From contig JAPWJZ010000009.1 in assembly GCA_028283745.1 (NCBI GenBank), forward strand, positions 1 to 64,000: a stretch of DNA of 64,000 nucleotides, given 5' to 3'. Source of the DNA: Micavibrio sp. GTDB taxonomy: Bacteria > Pseudomonadota > Alphaproteobacteria > Micavibrionales > UBA2020. The notes under the pieces were generated by a model. The model was not told where the DNA came from, did no database searches, and worked only from the letters and a program-made list of their open reading frames with translations. Both the position numbers and the translations under genes were made by a program. This document shows, piece by piece, positions 35,708 to 43,553 of the stretch (positions are counted from its first letter, which is position 1; every line of letters begins with the position of its first letter).

Positions 35708-36816
35708 AGGCCAAGCTGCGCGAAAAGGATGGAGAATATGGCATCCGCCATGATGACAAGAAAGATAGACTGCACCACCGCCAGCGTCGTGAGCTTGCCG
35801 ACATCTTCGGCGGAGCCCTTGGCGCTCATGCCCTGATAGGTGCAGACGGCGGTGATCAGCAGCGCAAAAACCGGCGCCTTGATCATGCCGATAAAGAACA
35901 TCAGCGGCGTTGCAATGGCCTGCACGCGGTCAATGTATTGCGACAACGACACTTTCAGCTGGATCAGCGACATAAACGCGCCGGCAGCAAGACCCACAAT
36001 ATCCGCAATAAAAGCCAGTGCGGGCAGCGTAACCAGCAGCGCCAGCAGGCGCGGAATGACCAGCACTTCGATGGGGTCCATGCCCATGGTGCGCAGCGCG
36101 TCAATTTCGCCCCGCATTTTCATGACGCCGATTTCAGCGGCGAAGGCGCTGCCGGACCGGCCCGCAACCATGATTGCGGTCATCAGCACCGCCATTTCGC
36201 GCAGGACGGAAACGACGGTTAAATCAATCGTGTAAATATCCGCGCCGAATTTTTGCAGCTGGTTTGCGCCCTGATACGCCACCACCATGCTGATGCCGAA
36301 GGCCAGCAGGCTGATGATAGGCAGCGCCAGCACACCAGTTTCATAAATATGCCGGGTGATGGAAGTGGGCCGGAAATGCGACGGGTGCCGCAGGTTGCGG
36401 AAGATGCGGATGAACACTTCACCCAGAAAGCAGAAAATACCCCACACGAATTCCGCCGCCCAGACAGTCGCGCCGCCAATATGGACGAAGAACGCGGCGG
36501 TGCCGCTGCGGCATTCCGGCTGCGGCACGCTGGTGTGCGATTCCGGCACAAAGTCCATAAGCGCCTTCTGGCGGTCGGTCATGTTGGCGTATTTGGCCTT
36601 GGGGAAATATTTCTGGATCAGCCAGGCGCCCACCGTATCCAGCTGGCCAATGCCGCTGAAGTCCACCGTCGCATTCGTTTTTTCGCTGGAGGAACGACCG
36701 CCCTTTTTCAGGCTGTGCGCGTCGTCTTCAATGACGCTGCTGTTCTCGACAATCCAGTCACCTTTCAAAGCAACGGCTTGCGCGTCATTTCCCTGCCGGT
36801 TTTCGATAAATTGCAT
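35704..36816 (-). CDS. mlaE: Mla-type ABC permease with N-terminal STAS-like domain
   Basis: A 370-residue inner-membrane permease. Residues ~1-110 are soluble and include VDFSGIGQLDTVGAWLI, a STAS-like segment resembling MlaB fused to the permease. The MlaE domain follows (about 120-370) with GRSGSAFAAEIGVMKMRGEIDALRTMG-type signature sequence and five or six helices. Fusion of the STAS domain explains the absence of a separate mlaB. It is the first gene of the operon. Periplasmic MlaC is not encoded nearby. Confidence 0.9.
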   Translation of the reverse strand: MQFIENRQGNDAQAVALKGDWIVENSSVIEDDAHSLKKGGRSSSEKTNATVDFSGIGQLDTVGAWLIQKYFPKAKYANMTDRQKALMDFVPESHTSVPQPECRSGTAAFFVHIGGATVWAAEFVWGIFCFLGEVFIRIFRNLRHPSHFRPTSITRHIYETGVLALPIISLLAFGISMVVAYQGANQLQKFGADIYTIDLTVVSVLREMAVLMTAIMVAGRSGSAFAAEIGVMKMRGEIDALRTMGMDPIEVLVIPRLLALLVTLPALAFIADIVGLAAGAFMSLIQLKVSLSQYIDRVQAIATPLMFFIGMIKAPVFALLITAVCTYQGMSAKGSAEDVGKLTTLAVVQSIFLVIMADAIFSILFAQLGL

Positions 36817-36927
36817 CGCGCTTGTGACCTGACGATATTACTGCCTGAAGCATATCAGGGTGCGAATGCGAAGCAAAGAAAAATGGTTCCCGTAATTGTA
36901 GGCAAGTTGCCGCAAAACAGGCGGTAA

Positions 36928-37827
36928 TTACCGCAAAATGGAAAGCAAGCCGGCGGCAACGTCTTCTGCTGCAAGCGTTTCAATCGGCGCGCCCTGCATG
37001 GTTTTCACGACCGCGCCCTTCGGGGCGGATTGCGCGGGGCTGGTAATGCCTGAAAAAAGCGACAAGCTGGGGCAGCCTGCCGCGGCAATCAAGTGCATGG
37101 GGCCGGTATCATTGCCGACCGCGCCTGCGGCTTTGCGCGCCAGCGCGCCGACATCTGCCAAAGTCGTTTTGCCGCCAAGGTCAACAGCGGCTGGCACCTG
37201 CTGCTTGATGGACGCGATAATATCCGCCTCCGCTGCGGTGCCGATAATGACGGGCGTGTAGCCCGCGAAGGCCAGCGTTTGCGCGACCGCCGCGTAGCTC
37301 GCCGCGGGCCAGCGCTTCAAAGGGTGCTGCGGGGCCGAACCCGGCACCAGCAGTACGAAGGGGGACGGAATACTGAATTTTGAAATATCCACATCCAGCC
37401 ATTCCAGCGCAGGAACGGCTAATGATTTTATATCTGCCACCAATGCGCCTTCGGCATAGGGCGCACCGCTGCCGCCCTTGCCGCCGAACCACGCACGGCG
37501 CAGGCTTGCAGGCGCAAGACGTCGCAGCATGGTGGTGCGGTCATTGCGCTGCAGGTCATAGACGCAATCATAATTGCCGGCGCGAAGCGCCTTGGCGAAG
37601 TTCAGCCAGTTGCGCGGCTGCCACCACGGCCAGCGGCGGATAAGCCAGACATCATCCACATAGCCACTTTGGCGCATCATGTCTTCAAACAGCGGTATGG
37701 TTAATAGCGTGATATGCGCGTTCGGGTAATGCGCCCGCAAAGCCTGCATCACGCCAAAGCACAGCACCACGTCGCCAAAGGCGCCGAGCTTGATGACAAG
37801 GATGCGTTGATATAAAGGCATAACCAT
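36928..37827 (-). CDS. Family 9 glycosyltransferase (heptosyltransferase-like)
   Basis: A 299-residue GT-B enzyme. The N-terminal ILVIKLGAFGDVVLC and the late GNDTGPMHLIAAAGCPSLSLFSG nucleotide-sugar-binding region are typical of ADP-heptose:LPS heptosyltransferases. It would act on the cytoplasmic face during LPS core synthesis. The start could be the ATG at 37827 or the one at 37821, which has GGA six bases upstream. It lies 111 bp upstream of the Mla operon on the same strand, both concerning the outer membrane. Confidence 0.88.
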   Translation of the reverse strand: MVMPLYQRILVIKLGAFGDVVLCFGVMQALRAHYPNAHITLLTIPLFEDMMRQSGYVDDVWLIRRWPWWQPRNWLNFAKALRAGNYDCVYDLQRNDRTTMLRRLAPASLRRAWFGGKGGSGAPYAEGALVADIKSLAVPALEWLDVDISKFSIPSPFVLLVPGSAPQHPLKRWPAASYAAVAQTLAFAGYTPVIIGTAAEADIIASIKQQVPAAVDLGGKTTLADVGALARKAAGAVGNDTGPMHLIAAAGCPSLSLFSGITSPAQSAPKGAVVKTMQGAPIETLAAEDVAAGLLSILR

Positions 37828-37907
37828 TCCGGACCGGTTGCGGGGGTGTGACTTTTGTTATCACAAACCCCATGCAGAGAGTCAAAATGATTATTTATGG
37901 GGCGTTT

Positions 37908-38168
37908 TTAGTCCGGCGGCATACGCAGGTGGCGGGGGATGAAGGCGGAAACATAGCCTTTTTGCAGGCAGTGCTCACATTCCAGCTGGTGCAGCGGCAT
38001 GGTGCTGGGAATAATGTCGACCCAGACATCATCGCAGGACTGGCACATCAACATGCGCTCCTCGCAGTCCTGATAATGGGCAAGGGCTATGATTTCGCCG
38101 TTGTAATCCCCAGTTAGGAGCGGCGGAAAGGCACGGGGTTGATCAAAATTGCCGGAAATAACCTGCAT
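37908..38168 (-). CDS. Small zinc-ribbon-like protein, 86 residues
   Basis: The C-terminal part contains CQSC and, 20 residues later, CEHC, spaced like a four-cysteine zinc ribbon. The start at 38168 (MQVISGNFDQ) is chosen because AGGAG lies 8 nt upstream. A longer frame to 38234 lacks such a site. Function is unknown. It is a monocistronic gene between the glycosyltransferase and an unknown gene on the same strand. Confidence 0.6.
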   Translation of the reverse strand: MQVISGNFDQPRAFPPLLTGDYNGEIIALAHYQDCEERMLMCQSCDDVWVDIIPSTMPLHQLECEHCLQKGYVSAFIPRHLRMPPD

Positions 38169-38277
38169 GCAAAATGCTCCTGTTACCTTATCCAAACCAC
38201 AAGACATGGCTTTGGTTCCAGCAACGGCGGGCAATCTCTAAAAAATAATAGGGCAATAACAGGCGGTTACAGGGCTG

Positions 38278-39249
38278 TTACAGGCTAAAACCGGGTTTCG
38301 GCGGCTGGGGTGCGGCGGCCGGCGGCAGTACGTTGCCATTGTCGCTTTTCACCGTATGGCCGGGCATGGCATCCGCCACCGCCTGCGCCGCTCTGCGGGA
38401 AGACATGAACACAATGCCAAGGTCGGGGGCGGTGCGGTCGTTCGTCACCATGCCGATGCCGGTCATGTTTACTTCATCGGTTTCATAGAATGGGCCCAGC
38501 ACTTTTTCCACGTCGTTGCGAATAGCCTTGATGCTGGCATCCGTCCAGTTGACTTTCTTTTGCGTCAGGTCATCGATCACAACGCCGTAGCGGCCGATGG
38601 CGGGGGTAACGTCAACCGGCTCTTTGTCCTGCACGGTCAGCGCATGCAGCACGGTGGTGGTGATATGGCGTTCATGCAGGGACAGCGACAGGTAAACGTC
38701 TTTCAAGGCCTGCTCGGATGCATTGCCCTGTGCGCCGTTGATAAGCTTTGCCATGGCGCCAATCGCGGTCGTGACGGATTTAGAATCTTTCGACACTTCA
38801 TTGGCGTATTCCGTGAGCTTGACGGCGTTTTCTTCGGTCATTTCGACCAGCTCGGCGCGGGCAAGCGCGAGCCAGATGTCGCATTCTTCGTCAACGGCGT
38901 TGTATTCCATGGTCATGGCCGCGCCAGTCGCGTTCCAGCCGGCGAGCGACTGGTACACAGCGGTGCCGGTGCCGCCGGTGTTATGCTCGGCATGGAATTG
39001 CAGCACATCGTTCATGCGGCTGAAAACCCAGTTAATGCCGGAGCCGCGCACGGCCTTCGCCAGCGCAACATCATCGGTCGCGGCGGTAATGGCGCCAAGG
39101 CGGGAAACGCCGGTTGCGGCATCGGGCGTGCGCAGGTCATCGATATGCGACTGGCACACGGGGCCGGGAGAATACGATTCAAGCAAGGCCAGGCCGTCGT
39201 TGATGGAGGCGATAAGCTGCTTTTGGTCAAGGCCGAGGTACGAAGGCAT
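38278..39249 (-). CDS. Uncharacterised soluble protein, 323 residues
   Basis: I do not recognise this protein. It starts MPSYLGLDQKQLIASINDG, with AAGGA 7 nt before the ATG. It appears mostly helical, without signal peptide or membrane spans, and ends in a proline-rich tail. The gene start overlaps the end of the upstream GNAT gene by 23 bp, suggesting translational coupling and a shared job with the GNAT/TyrRS-GNAT genes. That link is inference. Confidence 0.6.
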   Translation of the reverse strand: MPSYLGLDQKQLIASINDGLALLESYSPGPVCQSHIDDLRTPDAATGVSRLGAITAATDDVALAKAVRGSGINWVFSRMNDVLQFHAEHNTGGTGTAVYQSLAGWNATGAAMTMEYNAVDEECDIWLALARAELVEMTEENAVKLTEYANEVSKDSKSVTTAIGAMAKLINGAQGNASEQALKDVYLSLSLHERHITTTVLHALTVQDKEPVDVTPAIGRYGVVIDDLTQKKVNWTDASIKAIRNDVEKVLGPFYETDEVNMTGIGMVTNDRTAPDLGIVFMSSRRAAQAVADAMPGHTVKSDNGNVLPPAAAPQPPKPGFSL

Positions 39250-40048
39250 ATGAATTCCTTTTAAACGCTGCATTAAATCCATTAAACGGCGCAGGCGGCC
39301 GGCATTTTTGCCGGCGGGCTTTGGTGGCAAAATGCCCCCGGGTTTTGGCCGCGGTTTGCCGATGCGGGGATGATCCCTTTACCGACGTATCATCGTGGGG
39401 AATATCCGCAGCGGGCCGTATGCCCATATATGCCTGTGCTTTACAAAACAGGGTTTTAACGGCATTCGCACCCCCTGTCAATGCAGCCCGTGTAAAGTCA
39501 CGCATGACTTTGAAAGCGTTCCATTTTTCCGCCGTCAATTGCCAGACTTCCTGCTGCGCAGAACCGCCCAGATAATGCGTTGCAGGCCGCGTTTCCAGCA
39601 TTTCCGCGCCGGTCTTTATTTTCAGCTGGCGGGAGGCTTCATTATCCGCCGCGTTTTTGATCACCAGTTTGTCAAAACCGAGCGCGCCGAAGGCGTAATC
39701 ATTCACCGCTTCCAGCGCTTCCTTCATGTAACCGCTGCCCTGATGCTCCTGTGCAATCCAGAGGCCGCGGTTGCCCGATGCTGTATCGCGCCGCAGGTGA
39801 ATAACGCCAATCACTTCATCCGGCTTATCGCGGCGTGTGATGCCCCAGTACCAGTCATCCCCGCGCGCCATGGCGGGCAGCGCAATGTTGCGCAGGAATT
39901 TTTCTGCGCCATCATCCGGGTACGGCCACTTGATGGCGTTTTTGGAAAGGTACTTCACCACATCCCAGTGCGGGAAATGCTTCTGGATGTCTTTGTGGTC
40001 TTCAAGAACCAGGGGCCGCAGCACAAGGCGGGATGTTTCTAAAATCAT
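39227..40048 (-). CDS. GNAT-family N-acetyltransferase (RimJ/RimL-like)
   Basis: A 273-residue protein. Residues ~1-175 form a GNAT domain of the RimJ/RimL type: METSRLVLRPL-like opening (MILETSRLVLRPLVLEDH), EVIGVIHLRR, and acetyl-CoA loop QGSGYMKEA. It is clearly homologous to the GNAT domain fused to TyrRS in the adjacent gene. Shared phrases include W-x-x-VKYLxK, (V/I)IGVxHLxR and xxxGxMxEAxxAxNxxAFxxLGF. The C-terminal ~95 residues are basic, low in conserved features and may be disordered or a non-functional extension. Its substrate is unknown. It overlaps the next gene by 23 bp. Confidence 0.78.
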   Translation of the reverse strand: MILETSRLVLRPLVLEDHKDIQKHFPHWDVVKYLSKNAIKWPYPDDGAEKFLRNIALPAMARGDDWYWGITRRDKPDEVIGVIHLRRDTASGNRGLWIAQEHQGSGYMKEALEAVNDYAFGALGFDKLVIKNAADNEASRQLKIKTGAEMLETRPATHYLGGSAQQEVWQLTAEKWNAFKVMRDFTRAALTGGANAVKTLFCKAQAYMGIRPAADIPHDDTSVKGSSPHRQTAAKTRGHFATKARRQKCRPPAPFNGFNAAFKRNSYAFVPRP

Positions 40049-40238
40049 GGGGCAAGGTGTCTTTGCAAAAGGCGGATGAAAGGCAGACGGCGGCAGCGCA
40101 ACAGGAAGAGCCCGTTATCGGTCGTTGCTGCGGCGTTGCATGCCCATGCCCTTTCAAAAAGACAGATTGCTGAAGCCAGAACCTTAACGGATTCCGCCAT
40201 ATTCTGTCAAATGTAATATTGGCCTGCGCGCCCCGCTG

Positions 40239-42164
40239 TCAGACCTTGCCGGATGGTTTTGGCGATGGCGGCATAAAGGGGTTTTGCTCCGTTGTCAGCT
40301 TGCGCCTTGTGGTTTTAAGCGGCTTGGCTTCTGCCGGTTTTTCCGCCTCGGGCGCAGCTGCGGGTGCAGCGGGCGCGGCATTCGGTTCCGGCAGGCCCAT
40401 GGTACGGCGGCGCCAGGCCTGCATTTGCTGCCAGCCTTCCTTGGTAAAGCCCCAGGCACCGTCCGGCGTGTCACGGTCGCGCTGCACGGGGTCAAGGCTC
40501 ATGTAGGCACGGCGCAGGGCGTCGCCCTCCTTCGGTGCGGTCGCGAAGGCGAAGGCTTCCTTGAACATCATGGAATTGAAGCCCAGCTGGTGGAAGGCGT
40601 GTTCGTTAATCGCCATCATGGCTTCGGCCATCAGCCCTTCATCGCGCGCCTCCGGTATCAGCCAGACGTTCTGGTTCCCCTCACCCGGGCTGCTGCGGTG
40701 CAGGTGGCCCACGCCGATGATGTCGTCGGGCGCTTTCTTCTGCGTAATCTTCCACAGCCATTCGTCTTTCGGCTCAGGCTGTAAAATGACTTTCTTGAAA
40801 ACTTCCGTCGCAAGGCTGGCGGCAACCTTTTTCGGCACCGGCATTTTGCCAAGGTACTTTACAATTTCCCATTCCGGCATGTACTTGCGCACAAGGTCAA
40901 TGTCGTGCAGGTGCAGCGGCTTCAACCACAGGCGCTCGGTTTCAAGCTCGTTCGGCTTGACGATTTCAAGACGGAACCAGCCGCGCTTGCCAACCTTCAA
41001 AATATCGCCGGTCTGCACCAGCAGCGTTTCATCTGCTTTTTGCAGCTTGTCGCCGTTGATTTCAACGCCGCCCTGGCTGATCAGCCGGCGGGTGTCGCTT
41101 TTGCTCTTGCCGGGTCGCGCCAATGACACAAGGCTTAAAGCCTCGATGCGGGGCGTGAGGATTGGCAGCGTCGGAATATCATCCGGCGCGTTGCCCTTTG
41201 AAATGGTGTTTTCAAACCATTCCTTTTCCCATGCCGCCACCTGTTTGCCGTGGTAGCGCGCCACAATCGCTTCCGCCAGCTTCATTTTGGCATCGCGCGG
41301 CTTGTGGGCGATTTCGTTTTTCAGCGCCGCAATATCCATCATCGGCAGATCGGTGTAGATGACGAAGTATTGCTCGATCAGCGTATCGGGAATATTCATC
41401 ACGCGGCCAAACTTGTCTCGCGGGCTGTGCGCAAGGCCAATGTAGTTGCCGACGCTTTTCGACTGCTTGCCCTTGCCGTCGGTGCCGGGGGTGATTTTGG
41501 TGGTGATGATGGTCTGCTGCTTCTGCCCCATGCGCTCCTGGAAGAAACGGCCCATCATTTCATTGAACAGCTGGTCGGAGCCGATGATGGTCATATCCGC
41601 CTCGATCGCGACTGAATCGTAGCCCTGCAGCACGGGGTAGATAATTTCGTGCATATGAATGTCTTTATGCAGTTCAATGCGTTTCTGGAACATATCGCGC
41701 GACAAAAGGCGCGTATGCGTCACCATGGCCAGCAGGTTCATAAAGTCCTGCATCTTCATCTGGTCGAGCCATTCCGAATTGCGGCGGATTTCAAGCAGCT
41801 CCGGGTCGTCAAACCGCAGCACCATTTTCGCCTGCTCGATGAATTCGCGGGCGTTGCGTTCAATATCTTCGCGCGGAATTTGCGGGCGCGTTTCGGACCT
41901 GCCGTCGGGGTCGCCGATGCGGGTGGTGAAATCGCCGATCAGGAACACGACCTGGTGGCCGAGGTCCTGCAGGTAGCGCATAAGCCACATATTGACGGCA
42001 TGGCCAATGTGCAGCGTCGGCGCGGTGACATCCACCCCGTACTTGATGCGTAGTTTTTTGCCGGATTTCAGCTTGGCCTTGAATTCGTCCTTCGAAAAGA
42101 ATTGGTCGGAGGTGCGGTCAAAGAACGCGAGAATTTCGTTGATACGTGCGGGTGCGGGGCTCAT
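40239..42164 (-). CDS. tyrS: Tyrosyl-tRNA synthetase fused to a C-terminal GNAT domain
   Basis: A 641-residue protein, about 220 residues longer than a normal TyrRS. Residues ~1-335 are the class I catalytic core with HIGH at 52-55, GDFTTRIGDPDGRSETRP and the KMSKS loop written KQSKS (233-237). An S4 RNA-binding domain spans ~340-402. After about 6 residues a GNAT domain runs from ~407 to ~560 (ETERLWLKPL, DDIIGVGHLHR, RDEGLMAEAM), then a Pro/Ala-rich tail to 641. The reading frame is continuous across the junction. The core attaches tyrosine to tRNA-Tyr. The GNAT acceptor is unknown but might be the tRNA, the aminoacyl group or the synthetase itself. A homologous free GNAT gene lies 190 bp downstream. 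Confidence 0.93.
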   Translation of the reverse strand: MSPAPARINEILAFFDRTSDQFFSKDEFKAKLKSGKKLRIKYGVDVTAPTLHIGHAVNMWLMRYLQDLGHQVVFLIGDFTTRIGDPDGRSETRPQIPREDIERNAREFIEQAKMVLRFDDPELLEIRRNSEWLDQMKMQDFMNLLAMVTHTRLLSRDMFQKRIELHKDIHMHEIIYPVLQGYDSVAIEADMTIIGSDQLFNEMMGRFFQERMGQKQQTIITTKITPGTDGKGKQSKSVGNYIGLAHSPRDKFGRVMNIPDTLIEQYFVIYTDLPMMDIAALKNEIAHKPRDAKMKLAEAIVARYHGKQVAAWEKEWFENTISKGNAPDDIPTLPILTPRIEALSLVSLARPGKSKSDTRRLISQGGVEINGDKLQKADETLLVQTGDILKVGKRGWFRLEIVKPNELETERLWLKPLHLHDIDLVRKYMPEWEIVKYLGKMPVPKKVAASLATEVFKKVILQPEPKDEWLWKITQKKAPDDIIGVGHLHRSSPGEGNQNVWLIPEARDEGLMAEAMMAINEHAFHQLGFNSMMFKEAFAFATAPKEGDALRRAYMSLDPVQRDRDTPDGAWGFTKEGWQQMQAWRRRTMGLPEPNAAPAAPAAAPEAEKPAEAKPLKTTRRKLTTEQNPFMPPSPKPSGKV

Positions 42165-42441
42165 GGCGATTCATTCATATGTAGGTAGGCAGTTTAAAAG
42201 GGGAAAGCGGTGAAAAGCCTCTTGATGCGCGAGGCAGGCGACAATAATTACCCCTGGGTGGGGTAATAGGATTTGGCGGAATATGTGTGAACCGTCTGTT
42301 TCATGCCCCGTACAATAGCACAAATATTGCGCAATACAAATAATTTTCATAACTTTACGATTGACACTTATGTACCCCACAGGTTAAGCTACTTCCACTG
42401 ACGACCGAGCGGGCTTCTTTTACGGGAGAACTGACGACGGC

Positions 42442-43494
42442 ATGGGCAAACTCTGGCAGCGATCGCTTGACGACGATAACCAGCCCCGTTTGCAGCAGGT
42501 GGATTTATCCGGCCTGCGCATCAGCCGCCCTTCGGTCTTTTTCCTGACCGGCTTTTTCACCTACGACAATACACCGCAAAATATTCACAGCGCCCTTTCC
42601 ACCATGGAAAAAATGATGGCGCGCCGCCCCGGCAAACAGCCGCCGGTAGATGTTTACGCGTGGTCGCACAGCGGCCTTAAAGAAGTTTTCAACCTTGCCG
42701 CCTATAACGCCGTGCCGAACCACCGCAGTTCCCACAACGGTTACGATGTTGCCCGCGGCATCATCATGCCCCTGGTGGCGGATAACTTTAAAATGGGCGC
42801 GGATGGTGAACCCGCCGGCACGCCCCTGCCCCTTGAAGATGCGCGCCGGAACCTGCGCAACGTCACCTTTTTCGGCTATAGCGCCGGCACCATTACGGCG
42901 CAGGAAACCTATAACGCTGCCCTTAAAATGATGAAAAAGATCGGCTATAGCGAGAAGGATGCAAAAACCGCGCTGGGCGAAGTGGTGCTGGTGGGCGCGG
43001 CCGTCATGTCCCGCCCGGGGCGGGAGCGCGACCGGTTTACGACGCTGTACATGGAAGCGAACAACGACCGCCTTGTGAAAATCAAGAACCGCCTGTGGGC
43101 GCCGCTGCGCGCCATGTTCGCGTGGTGCGCGCACCGACTGAAGGTGGAACCGCTTTCCGACCGCAGCGTGTTGATTTCAGCCGCCGTGCAAAAAAGAGGC
43201 TTTAAAACGGAAGATACCGGCGACAAAACGCTGCAGGAAAAATTCAACGCGCTGGTGCGCAAGCGCTTCCCCATCAAAAGTTATCACGAACTGCCGCGCT
43301 ATGTGACGGAGGATGAACACCTCAGCTCCTTCGCGCGCATTGTGCAATATGGGCTCACCAACGCCGTCAACCGCAACGGCCCCGTCACGCCGCTGGACCT
43401 GCTGGAGCCGCCGAAGGGCGTACCCGCGCCGGAAGCCCATAGTTTCCGTGAAAAAATCGCCAAGGCGCGCCTGCACCCTAAACGGGTTTATTAA
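42442..43494 (+). CDS. Putative serine hydrolase of unknown family (copy B)
   Basis: A 350-residue paralog of the product of 31835-32938. The GYSAG elbow lies at 145-149 (S147), D209 is in ANNDR and H282 in SYHELPRY, again the same triad candidates. The copies share long blocks such as NVTFFGYSAG and YAWSH. Copy B is shorter because copy A has an insertion at about residues 220-290. There is no signal peptide. A TTGACA at 42361 could be its -35, with a weak -10. It is divergent from tyrS. The substrate is unknown. Confidence 0.7.
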   Translation: MGKLWQRSLDDDNQPRLQQVDLSGLRISRPSVFFLTGFFTYDNTPQNIHSALSTMEKMMARRPGKQPPVDVYAWSHSGLKEVFNLAAYNAVPNHRSSHNGYDVARGIIMPLVADNFKMGADGEPAGTPLPLEDARRNLRNVTFFGYSAGTITAQETYNAALKMMKKIGYSEKDAKTALGEVVLVGAAVMSRPGRERDRFTTLYMEANNDRLVKIKNRLWAPLRAMFAWCAHRLKVEPLSDRSVLISAAVQKRGFKTEDTGDKTLQEKFNALVRKRFPIKSYHELPRYVTEDEHLSSFARIVQYGLTNAVNRNGPVTPLDLLEPPKGVPAPEAHSFREKIAKARLHPKRVY

Positions 43495-43524
43495 TCCGGT
43501 TATAATTGTAATCCCCCGCACCGT

Positions 43525-43539
43525 CCGGTAAATTACCGG
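43525..43539 (+). promoter_or_regulatory. Short palindrome before the antiporter gene
   Basis: CCGGTAA-A-TTACCGG is a perfect 7-bp inverted repeat with a one-base centre. It lies 14 bp before the antiporter ATG and downstream of a TATAAT at 43501. It could be an operator or an RNA hairpin close to the ribosome binding site. This is inference only. Confidence 0.3.
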
Positions 43540-43553
43540 GAAAGGGGATTAAC

